From Pseudooceanicola pacificus (GTDB lineage Bacteria > Pseudomonadota > Alphaproteobacteria > Rhodobacterales > Rhodobacteraceae), in the NCBI RefSeq assembly GCF_009789075.1, contig NZ_WNXQ01000002.1:124001-188000 (forward strand): a stretch of 64,000 nt of DNA. The letters are read 5' to 3'. Every line of letters begins with the position of its first letter. Position 1 is the stretch's first letter. The position numbers were made by a program, and so were the translations under genes. Below the pieces are notes generated by a model. It did not search any database, was not told where the DNA came from, and saw only the letters and a program-made list of their open reading frames with translations. This document shows positions 43,438 through 51,911 of this stretch, piece after piece.

Positions 43438-44358
43438 TCACTGGAACACCCGTTTCAAGTCGGCGGGCATGGCGGCGCCGGGCCTGAAGGTGATCTGGTT
43501 GGCAACCAGCGCAACCAGCACGACGGCGTAGGGGAGTGCCGACAAGACGTAGGACGACAGGTCTACCCCCATGGCCGGGAGCCGCAGCGCCGCGGTTTCC
43601 GCGAAACCGAACAGCAGGCAGACAGGCAGGACCAGGCGCGGGTTCCACCGCGCGACAATGACCAGCCCCACGGCGACAAGGCCGCGCCCCTTGGTGATCT
43701 CGTTGGCCCATGTCTGGGTGTAGTCGACCGAAAGCACCGCGCCGCCAAGTCCGGCAAGGCATCCTCCGACGAGGACTGCGGACAGGCGCGACAGGGTCGG
43801 CGACATGCCGTTTTCCGTGGCGATCAGGGCGGATTCCCCTGCCACGCGCCATGACAGGCCGGTGCGGGTGCGCTCCAGCCACCAGACCGCCGCCAGGACC
43901 AGCAGCACCGCGATCGGGGTCGCGACGCTCAACTGGCCCAGGCCCTTGCCAATGATCGGCAGGTCGGTCAGCCAGGTCCCGGCGAGGGAAGGCAGCGCCT
44001 CGACCTTGCCGCCGACGAAGGCTCGTCCGATGTAGGAGGTCAGGCCAAGCGCGAGCGTCCAGACCGCGATTCCCGCGGCCAGCTGGTTGGCGCGCGCTCC
44101 GAGGACCAGCGCCGCATGCAACGCGGCAAAGAGGAGCCCTGTCGCGGCCCCCGCCGCCATCCCGATCCAGGGATTTCCGGTGGCCATCGCCGCGCCGAAC
44201 CCGGCGCAGGCCCCGCCCAGCATCGCCCCTTCGCAGCCAAGGTTGATGACCCCGGTGCGCTGGCCCAGCGTCTCGCCCAGCGTGACGAGGATCAGCGGCG
44301 TCGCATTGGTGAGCGAGGCTAAGCCCCAGACGAAGAAAAGGGTGGCGAGGTCCATCAT
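43438..44358 (-). CDS. Nucleoside ABC transporter permease (second)
   Basis: A 306-residue membrane protein of the BPD_transp_2 family that pairs with the preceding permease in BMP/Nup-type nucleoside importers. It starts MMDLATLFFVWGLASLTNAT, has about eight helices, and the conserved LGETLGQRTGVINLGCEGAM segment typical of these permeases. It overlaps the first permease by four bases and is the last clear gene of the operon. Confidence 0.9.
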   Translation of the reverse strand: MMDLATLFFVWGLASLTNATPLILVTLGETLGQRTGVINLGCEGAMLGGACAGFGAAMATGNPWIGMAAGAATGLLFAALHAALVLGARANQLAAGIAVWTLALGLTSYIGRAFVGGKVEALPSLAGTWLTDLPIIGKGLGQLSVATPIAVLLVLAAVWWLERTRTGLSWRVAGESALIATENGMSPTLSRLSAVLVGGCLAGLGGAVLSVDYTQTWANEITKGRGLVAVGLVIVARWNPRLVLPVCLLFGFAETAALRLPAMGVDLSSYVLSALPYAVVLVALVANQITFRPGAAMPADLKRVFQ

Positions 44359-45389
44359 GCGGTCCGCCTCTGAAGCAGTCCCGGCACGGCCAGGACGGTG
44401 ACAAAAAGCAGCCCCTGCAGGATCACCGCCGAGGAGGCCGGGACCTTTGCGTAGAGTTGCAGCGCATCCCCGGCCGCCAGGAGCCCGCCGATCAGGATCG
44501 ACACCAGCAGGATCGGCAGGAACCGGTGGCCGCAGAGCCAGGCCACGAGGAACCCGGTCAGGCCGTACCCGAGTGACAGCCCGGGTTGCAGCCGGCCCTG
44601 GATGGCGATCGCCTCGCCGATTCCGGCCAGTCCGGCCACCGCGCCGCCAAGGGCCATCAGCACGACCGCATGGCGCGGGAAGCTGAGGCCGAAGGTCTCG
44701 CCGACCTTGCGGTTCATCGCCAGGATGCGGACCCGTTCCGCGCGTATGCCGCGCGAGAAGGCCAGTGCACAGGCCAGTGCCAGAAGGGCCCCCAGCATAA
44801 GGCCCAGATGCAGCCTCGTGCCGGGCAGGACGGGCAGGTCGACGGCGTCGGGAAAGCGCGCCGTCGCCGGCCAGCCGAGGTTGACGGGATCGCGCCAGGG
44901 CCCGAAGACAAGCGCATTCACCATCAGGACGCCGATGTAGTTCATCACCAGCGTGGTGATCGTCTCGTTCACCGCGAGCCGCCCGCGCAGCCAGCCCGGG
45001 ATCGCCCCCCAGAAGGCCCCGCCGCATGCGGCCGCCATGAGGGTCGCGGGCAGCAGGATCATCGCGGGCGCCCCCGGCATCGACAGCACCATCGCCGTGC
45101 CGAAGATCGCACCAAGGTGAAGCTGCCCCTCGGCCCCGACCGAGATCAGCCCCAGCCTGCCGGGGATCGCCGCCGCCAGCGCGCAGAGCAGGATCGGCGC
45201 GGCCTTCAGCAGCGTTTCCTCGCGGCTGAAACCGTCGCCGGCGGCAAAGAGGACGAGATCGGTCATCACCTTCAGCGGCGATTGCCCGATGGCGGCGAAG
45301 AATGCCGCGGCCACCGCAAAAAACACCAGTGCGGTCGTCAGGAGCACGGCGCTAAAGGGCCACGGTCTTGCGGTGCTGTCGATCCTCAT
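44355..45389 (-). CDS. Nucleoside ABC transporter permease (first)
   Basis: A 344-residue membrane protein of the same family. The ATG at 45389 overlaps the ATPase stop and gives MRIDSTARPWPFSAVLLTTA; the frame runs further upstream as shadow. Conserved ISVGAEGQLHLGAIFGT and NYIGVLMVNALVFGPWRDP mark it as a nucleoside (BmpD/NupB type) permease. Confidence 0.9.
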   Translation of the reverse strand: MRIDSTARPWPFSAVLLTTALVFFAVAAAFFAAIGQSPLKVMTDLVLFAAGDGFSREETLLKAAPILLCALAAAIPGRLGLISVGAEGQLHLGAIFGTAMVLSMPGAPAMILLPATLMAAACGGAFWGAIPGWLRGRLAVNETITTLVMNYIGVLMVNALVFGPWRDPVNLGWPATARFPDAVDLPVLPGTRLHLGLMLGALLALACALAFSRGIRAERVRILAMNRKVGETFGLSFPRHAVVLMALGGAVAGLAGIGEAIAIQGRLQPGLSLGYGLTGFLVAWLCGHRFLPILLVSILIGGLLAAGDALQLYAKVPASSAVILQGLLFVTVLAVPGLLQRRTA

Positions 45390-46915
45390 GTCGGTCCTCC
45401 GGTCATCGACGCGCCCACCTCGGTCCGGGTCAGCCCGGGCGTGACCGGCCATTCCGCCATGATGCGCCCTTCGCGGATGACGGCGATCCGGTGGGCAAGC
45501 GCCAGCAGGTCGTCCAGCTCTTCGGAAATCCACAGCACGGCCGCACCGGCGGCCGCCGCCGCGACCATGCGGTCATAGACAAAGGCGGTGGCGGTGATAT
45601 CGAGACCCATGGTCGGAAAGACCATCAGCAGCGCCTCGCGCGGCTCTCCGGTCTCGCGCGCGATGACAAGTTTCTGCACGTTCCCACCCGATAGCGTGCC
45701 GGCCGCGCGCGCGGGTTCCGGCGGGCGGACGTCGTATTCGGCCAAGCGCTGCGCCACCTCGCTCGACGTCATTCTCCGGCTTGCCCCCTTGCGTTCGGCG
45801 ATGCTGCGCAGGGCGAGGTTCGTCTCAAGGCTCAGCCCGGCGACGATACCGTTTTCGCGCGGATTCTCGGGCACGTATCCGATGTGCAGCTTGCGGCGCG
45901 GATCGAGACGGCGGCGGCTGATCACGCTGCCGTCGAGCAGGACCTCGCCATCAGTCAAATCGCGGATACCGGCAACGCCTTCGGCCAGTGCCGTCTGGCC
46001 ATTTCCGGTCACCCCGGCGATGCCAAGGATCTCGCCGCGGTGCACCGTCAGCGTGACGTCCCTGGCGTCCGAGGTCTGGTCCCCTGTCGACACCCTCCGC
46101 AACAGAAGCTGCGGGCGCGGCCGGGCGGGGAGGGGCGGTTTTTCGGGCAGTCCGCGGGGGTCGTCACCGCGCGCGGTCCTGCCCATCATCAGTGTCACGA
46201 TCTCGGCCCGCGAAAGGGCTGCGGCGGATCCTTCGCCTTCGACCCGGCCCCTGCGCATGACGACGACGCGATCGGCGCAGGCTTCGACATCCGCAAGCTT
46301 GTGGGTGATCATGACCACGGCAACACCATCCGCCGCAATGGCGCGGATCAGGCCGTAGAGCCGTTCGGCCTCGGCCGGGGTCAGCACCGACGTCGGCTCG
46401 TCCAGGATCACCAGCCGCGCGTCGAGGTTCAGGACCTTGGCCAGTTCGACCAGCTGCTGCTCTCCCGTCGACAGAGTGCCGAGCCGCGCGTCGGGATTGA
46501 TCCCCGGGGCAAGCTGGGACAGGTGTGCCAGCGCGCCGCGGACATTCCGCCCGCGCTTGCCCAGATACCAGGGCGTGCCCGGCCAGGCCATGGCGAGGTT
46601 GTCCCTGACCGAAAGCGCCGGCAGGAGGGAAAAGGTCTGGAACACCATCCCGATGCCCGCTGCCATCGCGTCCGCCGGGCGGGCAAAGGCGGCGGGCCGG
46701 CCGTGGATCAGAACCTCGCCGCCATCCGGCGGGTGGATGCCGTAGAGTGTTTTCATCAGTGTCGACTTGCCTGCGCCATTCTCGCCCAGCAGGGCCACCA
46801 CCTCGCCACCGGCCACGTCGAAGCTGACGTCGTCGCAGGCGGCGAGCGTCCCGAAGCGCTTGGTCACGCCTCGGAAGGAGACCATCGGCACCGCCTCGGC
46901 CGGGGCGCCGGTCAT
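45386..46915 (-). CDS. Nucleoside ABC transporter ATP-binding protein (double ABC)
   Basis: A 509-residue protein with two ABC domains, like sugar (RbsA) and nucleoside (NupA) transport ATPases. The first has Walker A LLGENGAGKSTLMKTL, signature LSTGEQQLVELAKVL and Walker B RLVILDEPTSVL. The second has the degenerate Walker A GVTGNGQTALAEG usual in this group and signature LSGGNVQKLVIARE. ATG 46915 is just inside the end of the RidA gene. All genes from the BMP protein to the second permease overlap or nearly touch, so they form one operon. Confidence 0.92.
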   Translation of the reverse strand: MTGAPAEAVPMVSFRGVTKRFGTLAACDDVSFDVAGGEVVALLGENGAGKSTLMKTLYGIHPPDGGEVLIHGRPAAFARPADAMAAGIGMVFQTFSLLPALSVRDNLAMAWPGTPWYLGKRGRNVRGALAHLSQLAPGINPDARLGTLSTGEQQLVELAKVLNLDARLVILDEPTSVLTPAEAERLYGLIRAIAADGVAVVMITHKLADVEACADRVVVMRRGRVEGEGSAAALSRAEIVTLMMGRTARGDDPRGLPEKPPLPARPRPQLLLRRVSTGDQTSDARDVTLTVHRGEILGIAGVTGNGQTALAEGVAGIRDLTDGEVLLDGSVISRRRLDPRRKLHIGYVPENPRENGIVAGLSLETNLALRSIAERKGASRRMTSSEVAQRLAEYDVRPPEPARAAGTLSGGNVQKLVIARETGEPREALLMVFPTMGLDITATAFVYDRMVAAAAAGAAVLWISEELDDLLALAHRIAVIREGRIMAEWPVTPGLTRTEVGASMTGGPT

Positions 46916-46916
46916 G

Positions 46917-47396
46917 TCAGCGGACCGCGAATATTGCATCGACCTCGACCGCGGCATTCTGGGGCAGTGTCGCGACCCCGACCGCCGTGCGCGCGTGCGG
47001 TCCGATTTCGGGGCCGAAGACCTCGGCCATCAGATCCGATGCGCCGTTCACCACCTTCGGCACCAGCGGGAATTCGGGGTCGGCGTTCACGAAGCCGCCC
47101 AGCCTCAGGCAGGCCGTGACGCCGTTCAGCGAACCGCCCAGCGACAGGCGCAGCGCCGCGATCAGGTTGAGCCCGCAGATCCGTGCGGCCTTCTGCCCGG
47201 TCTCCAGGTCGTGGTCGCGGCCGATCTTGCCGGCGTAGATCATCGCGCCGTTCCATTCGCAGGTCTGCCCGGCGAGAAAGACAAGGTCGCCATGCCGTCG
47301 GAACGGCTGAAAATTTGCGATCGGGACCGGCACGGCGGGCAGCTCGATCCCGAGCTGGGCAAGGCGATTTTCGGGGGTCATGGTGAGTGTCGTCAT
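46917..47396 (-). CDS. RidA/RutC-family deaminase
   Basis: A 159-residue RidA-like protein of the YjgF family, which hydrolyses reactive enamines or imines to keto compounds and ammonia. The catalytic arginine lies in PHARTAVGVATLP, and the N-terminal part has FLAGQTCEWNG. The version is longer than RidA proper and close to the RidA subfamilies seen in catabolic operons. It overlaps the isochorismatase-type gene by four bases. In pyrimidine catabolism the corresponding pair is RutC with RutB; no rutA is present here, so an analogous but different pathway is likely. Confidence 0.82.
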   Translation of the reverse strand: MTTLTMTPENRLAQLGIELPAVPVPIANFQPFRRHGDLVFLAGQTCEWNGAMIYAGKIGRDHDLETGQKAARICGLNLIAALRLSLGGSLNGVTACLRLGGFVNADPEFPLVPKVVNGASDLMAEVFGPEIGPHARTAVGVATLPQNAAVEVDAIFAVR

Positions 47397-48190
47397 TCCT
47401 TGGAAGCCAGCCCGTCGAGGATCGCCTGAGATCCGGTCACGAAGCCGAAGAGGAGCTTCACGTTGTAGAGCACAGCCTGAACGCAGTAGTCGGGCGAGGT
47501 CGTGGCCGTCGCGTCCTCGATCAGTATCGTGTCGTAGCCGAGGAAGGATGCATCTTCGAGCGTCGTCATCACGCACTGGTCCATGTTCACGCCGCCGATC
47601 AGCAGCGTCGTGATCCCGAGGTTGCGCAGCACGGCATCGGTTTCGCAGTCCCAGAAGGCGCTGAACCGGTGCTTGGTGATCTGGTGGTCGCCGTCGCCGG
47701 GGTCGATCTCGTCCACCACCCGGGCGCCCCAGCTGCCCTTGGCGATGATCTCGGACTTCGTGCCCGGGACCGGCTGGCCAAGGTCGGTTTCCAGACCTGT
47801 CGGGTTATGCGCATGCCGCAGCGAGGGGTGGATGTTGAGCAGGTCTTTGCGCACCCCCCAGTTCACCCAGACCACCGGCATGTCCTCGGCGTGGAAGGCG
47901 GCGATCAGCGCCTTCAGCGGCCCGATGGGCGCCCGGTTGGGGGTGATGTCGATGCCGCGCGAATGCATCCAGCCGCCTTCGGTGCAGAAGTCGTTCTGCA
48001 TGTCGACGATCAGCAGGGCGGTTTTCGAGGCATCGACCGTGATGCTCTGCGGTTCGGCCGCAAGGGTCACTGGCCGGACCGGCCGGGCAGGGCGCGTCAT
48101 GTCGACATGATCCGGCGTGACCTGCCAGGAGGTCGAAGGTGCCGCGCCCATGGGATGGGGCGCGGCGACGGGTGTCTTCCGGTCGGTCAT
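47393..48190 (-). CDS. Isochorismatase-family hydrolase, RutB-like
   Basis: A 265-residue cysteine hydrolase. The triad is visible: aspartate in LLIVDMQNDFC, lysine in IIAKGSWGARVVDEI, and cysteine in GGVNMDQCVMTTLED. The lysine segment and the end (SPDYCVQAVLYNVKLLFGFV) resemble RutB, ureidoacrylate amidohydrolase of pyrimidine breakdown. With the RidA protein behind it, it may hydrolyse a carbamoyl or ureido product of a nucleobase. Its ATG overlaps the end of the binding-protein gene by one base. Confidence 0.82.
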   Translation of the reverse strand: MTDRKTPVAAPHPMGAAPSTSWQVTPDHVDMTRPARPVRPVTLAAEPQSITVDASKTALLIVDMQNDFCTEGGWMHSRGIDITPNRAPIGPLKALIAAFHAEDMPVVWVNWGVRKDLLNIHPSLRHAHNPTGLETDLGQPVPGTKSEIIAKGSWGARVVDEIDPGDGDHQITKHRFSAFWDCETDAVLRNLGITTLLIGGVNMDQCVMTTLEDASFLGYDTILIEDATATTSPDYCVQAVLYNVKLLFGFVTGSQAILDGLASKE

Positions 48191-49251
48191 CAGCTTGCGG
48201 ACCCCGTGACGCCCTGGACCATGAAGCCCATGGATTCAATGGCTTCCATCTTCATCACGTCGCCGTCCGGCACGATGGTTTCGCCTGACTGCGTCACGAT
48301 GGGGCCGGACCAGATGTCGAGCTCGCCCGAGAGGATCTTCGCCTTGGCGGCCAGCACCTCATCCACCACCTCCTGCGGGACCTTCGGGCCGAAGGGATCA
48401 AGCACGGCGTGGCCGCTCTTGAGGTCGCCGCGGACATGGCTGGGCGTCCAGGTGCCGTCCTGGATGGCCTGCACCTGTTCCACCATCATCGGGCCCCAGT
48501 TCCAGGACACGCCGGTCAGCCAGACATCGCCCGCCCGGTCCGAGACGTCGACGTCCTTGCCGACGATCATCGTGCCGGTCTTCTGCGCGGCCTCGGCGAT
48601 GGTGATCGGGCTGTCGACCTGTTCGGCCACCACGTCGATCCCCTGGTCGGCAAAGGCGGCCACGGCGTCGGCCTCCTTCTGCGGCTCCCACCAGCCGCCG
48701 GTCCAGACCACGGTCATGGTCACGTCCGGATTGACCGACTGCGCACCCAGTGTGAAGGCGTTGATCGAGCGGAAGAGTTGCGGGATCTGGAAGGCGCCGA
48801 TGAAGCCCAGCTTGTTCGACTTGGTCATCCGGCCCGCGACCATGCCGGCGAGGTACATGCCGTCATCGCTGTCGGCCCAGTAGGTGCCCACGTTGTCCGA
48901 GGTCTTCATCCCCCCGGCATGCAGGAACTTCACGTCCGGGTATTTCTCGCCCAGCTCGATGGCGTAATCGAGGTAGCCGTAACTTGTGGCGAAGATGATG
49001 CCGGTGTCCGACCGGATCATCCGTTCCATCACCCGGCTGACCTCGGCGGTTTCGGGAATGGCTTCGAAGACCTGTGTCTCCATGCCGGGAAAATCCTTCT
49101 CGACCTCGATTCGGCCGAGGTCCATCGACATGTTGTAGCCGTAGTCGGCGGCAGGCCCGACGTAGATGAACCCGACCTTGTTCATGTCCGGTTCGGCGAA
49201 GGCGGCAGTCCCCGTCACGAGAGCGACGGCAGTAAGAAGATGCGATTTCAT
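48190..49251 (-). CDS. BMP-family nucleoside-binding protein
   Basis: A 353-residue periplasmic binding protein of the BMP/PnrA family, with signal peptide MKSHLLTAVALVTGTAAFAE. The mature part begins VGFIYVGPAADYGYNMSMDL and has GIIFATSYGYLD and GMYLAGMVAGRMTKSNKLGF, all typical. Members bind purine or other nucleosides. ATG 49251 follows GGGGACG. It heads the minus-strand nucleoside operon, and the palindrome at 49274-49297 sits directly before it, in a position to block transcription. Confidence 0.9.
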   Translation of the reverse strand: MKSHLLTAVALVTGTAAFAEPDMNKVGFIYVGPAADYGYNMSMDLGRIEVEKDFPGMETQVFEAIPETAEVSRVMERMIRSDTGIIFATSYGYLDYAIELGEKYPDVKFLHAGGMKTSDNVGTYWADSDDGMYLAGMVAGRMTKSNKLGFIGAFQIPQLFRSINAFTLGAQSVNPDVTMTVVWTGGWWEPQKEADAVAAFADQGIDVVAEQVDSPITIAEAAQKTGTMIVGKDVDVSDRAGDVWLTGVSWNWGPMMVEQVQAIQDGTWTPSHVRGDLKSGHAVLDPFGPKVPQEVVDEVLAAKAKILSGELDIWSGPIVTQSGETIVPDGDVMKMEAIESMGFMVQGVTGSAS

Positions 49252-49273
49252 GGTACGTCCCCGTGGATTGGAT

Positions 49274-49297
49274 TTTAGTAATTGAACTGTTACTAAA
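49274..49297 (-). promoter_or_regulatory. Palindromic operator before the nucleoside importer operon
   Basis: TTTAGTAA (49274-49281) and TTACTAAA (49290-49297) are a perfect 8-bp inverted repeat with an eight-base spacer, 23 bases ahead of the binding-protein ATG. It suits a TetR dimer, and a tetR gene ends 177 bases further upstream on the same strand. An AT-rich stretch at 49380-49415 may hold a promoter. Confidence 0.6.
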
Positions 49298-49473
49298 GGG
49301 CGCATGGCCGGACGTCAGGGCAACAGAATTCGTCGCCCTCTCTGACCGAGGCAGGTCCTGGATTTTGGCCGCGGACGGCTGTTAATTCATTGAATAATTT
49401 CAGAAAAAATGCGCCTTTGGTGCATCGTCTCTCAAAACGGAAATTTCTGGGCGGCGACTAAAAAATAGTCAGA

Positions 49474-50208
49474 TCAGCCCCGGTCGGCCGCGTTCATGGC
49501 CGCCTGAGCCGCTGTCGGGGCGAGAAAAGTCCGCAACATGTCCCGCGACAGCCTGCGGTGTTCGGCGCGCCAGGCGCTGTCGGTCAGGTCCTGATTCCAG
49601 ATCGCGGAAAGGGTCGGCGCGTTCGACAGGTGGAAATAGCTGAGCGCCACCATCATCACGTAGACATGCAGCGGATCGAGCCCCGCGCGCACGCTCCCCT
49701 CGGCCTCGCCCCGGCGCAGCAGGTCGCGGATTTGCCCCACGACCGGGGAGGCGACCATCGGTGTCGCTTCGGATTTCCGGAGGTAGGCGGCGCCCATCAG
49801 GTTTTCCGCCGACAACAGCCTGACCAGTTCCGGGTGCCGCTCGAAATGGCCCGAGGTGAAATCGAACATCGTCAGCAACCCGTCCAGCGGCGGCGTCACG
49901 CTCAGGTCCAGCTTGAGCTCTTCCATCCGCAGCCCGCCCAGCACATGATCCAGCGCGGCGACGTAAAGCCCCTCCTTGTCGCCGAAGTAGTGGTAGATCA
50001 TCCGGTTGCCGACATCCGCATCGCGCGAGATCGCCTCGGTCTTGGCCCCGTTGAACCCGCCCTGCGCAAAGTGCTCGATCGCGGAAAGCAGTATCCGCTC
50101 CCGCGTCTCGGCTGTGTTCTTGGCACGCGGCCCGGTCGGAGGCCCGATCTTCTTCTTTCCCACGGCGGCGGTTCCCAGGATGGCGGACGGGGCTTCAGCA
50201 ATAGTCAC
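49474..50208 (-). CDS. TetR-family regulator of the nucleoside operon
   Basis: A TetR regulator of about 244 residues. The N-terminal HTH is ETRERILLSAIEHFAQGGFN and AISRDADVGNRMIYHYFGDK, then a ligand domain with SGHFERHPELVRLLSAEN. The start is not sure: GTG 50208 or GTG 50163 are both possible and neither has a good ribosome site; no ATG is suitable. It lies directly upstream of the BMP operon, which makes that operon its likely target. It is similar in build to the other TetR at 52625, as if the two were paralogues. Confidence 0.8.
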   Translation of the reverse strand: MTIAEAPSAILGTAAVGKKKIGPPTGPRAKNTAETRERILLSAIEHFAQGGFNGAKTEAISRDADVGNRMIYHYFGDKEGLYVAALDHVLGGLRMEELKLDLSVTPPLDGLLTMFDFTSGHFERHPELVRLLSAENLMGAAYLRKSEATPMVASPVVGQIRDLLRRGEAEGSVRAGLDPLHVYVMMVALSYFHLSNAPTLSAIWNQDLTDSAWRAEHRRLSRDMLRTFLAPTAAQAAMNAADRG

Positions 50209-50975
50209 AACGCGACAGGATGAGAACCCCGGTAACGGTTCCGGCTGCGAATGTCGCCGCCCGGGGTATCCTGCGCGATAGGGTCGAAGACGCCGCCGAC
50301 CGACGTCAGCCAAATTGTCCCGGGGCAGGGATATGGCGTCGTCCCGGCGCGGACCTGAGAGGTCAGCAATGCCACCGCGCCGCCGCCGGTGCTGGTGAGC
50401 CGCCGGTTTGCCGCGAAAACCGCGCGCCGGCGGATGATATCTCGGGTAGCGGTCAGGGGCATTCGAATGCGTGGTCATCAGCACCGGCCTGTCTGAGGCC
50501 GCGACCCTGGCGCGATGGGCGCCCCGGCCGAACCGGACCCACTGCCCGACGGATGACGGATTGCCCGACATCAGCCGCCCCTCGACCGACTGCAGCCTGC
50601 GATGGGCCGAGACGACCTGCGCTTTCCAGCCACGCCATCCAAGCCTTAAGGAGCGTCGCATTGCATGGCCCTTCAGCCGCAGGCGCAGCCCGGGAGGAGC
50701 TAGCCGCGCATGATGTCGAAGCGGAGGCGACGCAGACCGGAGTCACCGACGGAGTCGCCCTCCCTTGCAACAACGCGCGGCTTCGGAGTCGTCTGGCCCT
50801 CTCAAGTCGCCATCGCATTCGTCCTGCGGCTGACATTGTCCGAAGGCCTATGAGCGGGGTCCCGTATTCAACCCTGTCACCGGACATCGCCCCCGGGACG
50901 CCGGTGACGGATGCTGTGCCGGGGCCTTGTGCGGACGGCCCCGGGTGCGGGCCGGACCGCCGATCCGTTTGCGGT
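50209..50975. other. Region without a convincing gene between the TetR gene and the hydrolase
   Basis: About 770 bases. Frames exist on both strands, but none shows a family I recognise. A minus-strand stretch near 50570 reads GNPSSVGQWVRFGRGAHRAR, which faintly recalls cysteine desulfurases, but nothing around it supports that. It may be decayed sequence. Confidence 0.35.
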
Positions 50976-51911
50976 TCAAGCTGCGGAGACCCCTTTCAGC
51001 CAGGCGCACATGTCGCGCAGCCGGTCTTCGCTGTCGGCGCAGTATTCCATCGCCCGGAGGTAGCCGTGGATCAGCCCGTCGCCGCCGTGCGTCGTGACCG
51101 GCACGCCGTCCGCCGCCAGCTTCTTTGCATAGGCCAGGCCGCTGTCGCGCAGCGGATCGTACTGCGCCACCGCCACGTAGGCCGGCGGCAGGCCGGCGTG
51201 GGTGTCGGCGGCCAGAGGGGCGATGCGCGGATCGGTTCGCAATTGATCCACATCCGCACAATAGAGCGCGTTGGTCGCGGCCATTCCCGCGACCTTGAGC
51301 AGCGGGCCCTCGGCATTCTCGGCATAGGAGGGACGGCTGCGGTCGAAATCGCAGGCCGGGTAGATCAGGAGCTGAGCACAGAGCGGCACCCCCTCGTCCC
51401 GGCAGGCGAGGGCCACGACGGCGGCGAGGTTGCCGCCGGCGCTGTCACCGCCGATGGCGATCCGTTCCGGGTTGATCCCCAGGGTCGCGGCCTCGTCCCG
51501 GGCCCATTTCGCCACCGCCAAGACCTGCAGAAAGGCGGCGGGAAAGGGGTGTTCGGGGGCAAGCGCATAGTCGACCGAAATCACGGTCTGCCGGTTCCAG
51601 GCCGCGATCCGGGCGGTGATGTCCCAATGGGTTTCGGGGCTGCCCTGCATCCAGGCGCCGCCATGCATATAGATCAGCGCGGGCTGGGTGCCGCCGTCCG
51701 AATGGCGGAAGATGCGCACGCGGACCGGGCCGCCGTCGCTGTCGATCCAGTGTTCCTCGTCGGTCTCCACTTCCGGCGGTGTCGGCAGGCGCATGTCGCG
51801 GGCGATGCCCTCGAAATGAAGGCGGCGGTCGGCGGCCGTCGCGTCGGGCCCGAGGGTGGACCACTTGTCCTCCCACACTTCGAGGAACCGGAAGATGTCC
51901 GGGTTGATCAT
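50976..51911 (-). CDS. Alpha/beta hydrolase (lipase/esterase GDXG type)
   Basis: A 311-residue serine esterase of the hormone-sensitive-lipase group. The oxyanion motif YMHGGAWMQGSPE, nucleophile GGDSAGGNLAAVVAL, and the late aspartate and histidine regions (YDPLRDSGLAYAKKL, THGGDGLIHGYLRAM) are complete. ATG 51911 has a strong site, GGGAGGAGG, so it can be translated on its own. Yet no stop separates it from the TetR gene in front, which is in the same frame. Beside quinate/shikimate genes it may release quinate or shikimate from esters such as chlorogenate; this is inference. Confidence 0.85.
   Translation of the reverse strand: MINPDIFRFLEVWEDKWSTLGPDATAADRRLHFEGIARDMRLPTPPEVETDEEHWIDSDGGPVRVRIFRHSDGGTQPALIYMHGGAWMQGSPETHWDITARIAAWNRQTVISVDYALAPEHPFPAAFLQVLAVAKWARDEAATLGINPERIAIGGDSAGGNLAAVVALACRDEGVPLCAQLLIYPACDFDRSRPSYAENAEGPLLKVAGMAATNALYCADVDQLRTDPRIAPLAADTHAGLPPAYVAVAQYDPLRDSGLAYAKKLAADGVPVTTHGGDGLIHGYLRAMEYCADSEDRLRDMCAWLKGVSAA

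Noticed and set aside
49456-49470. Inverted repeat GACTA-AAAAA-TAGTC right after the tetR stop as terminator or operator
   Set aside because: The stem is only five pairs and no T-run follows on the minus strand; it may be a weak second site for the TetR protein, but the evidence is too thin for a feature.
50453-50887. A 144-codon minus-strand frame in the gap before the hydrolase
   Set aside because: No recognisable motif, no ribosome site, and low-complexity A/R/S/G composition.
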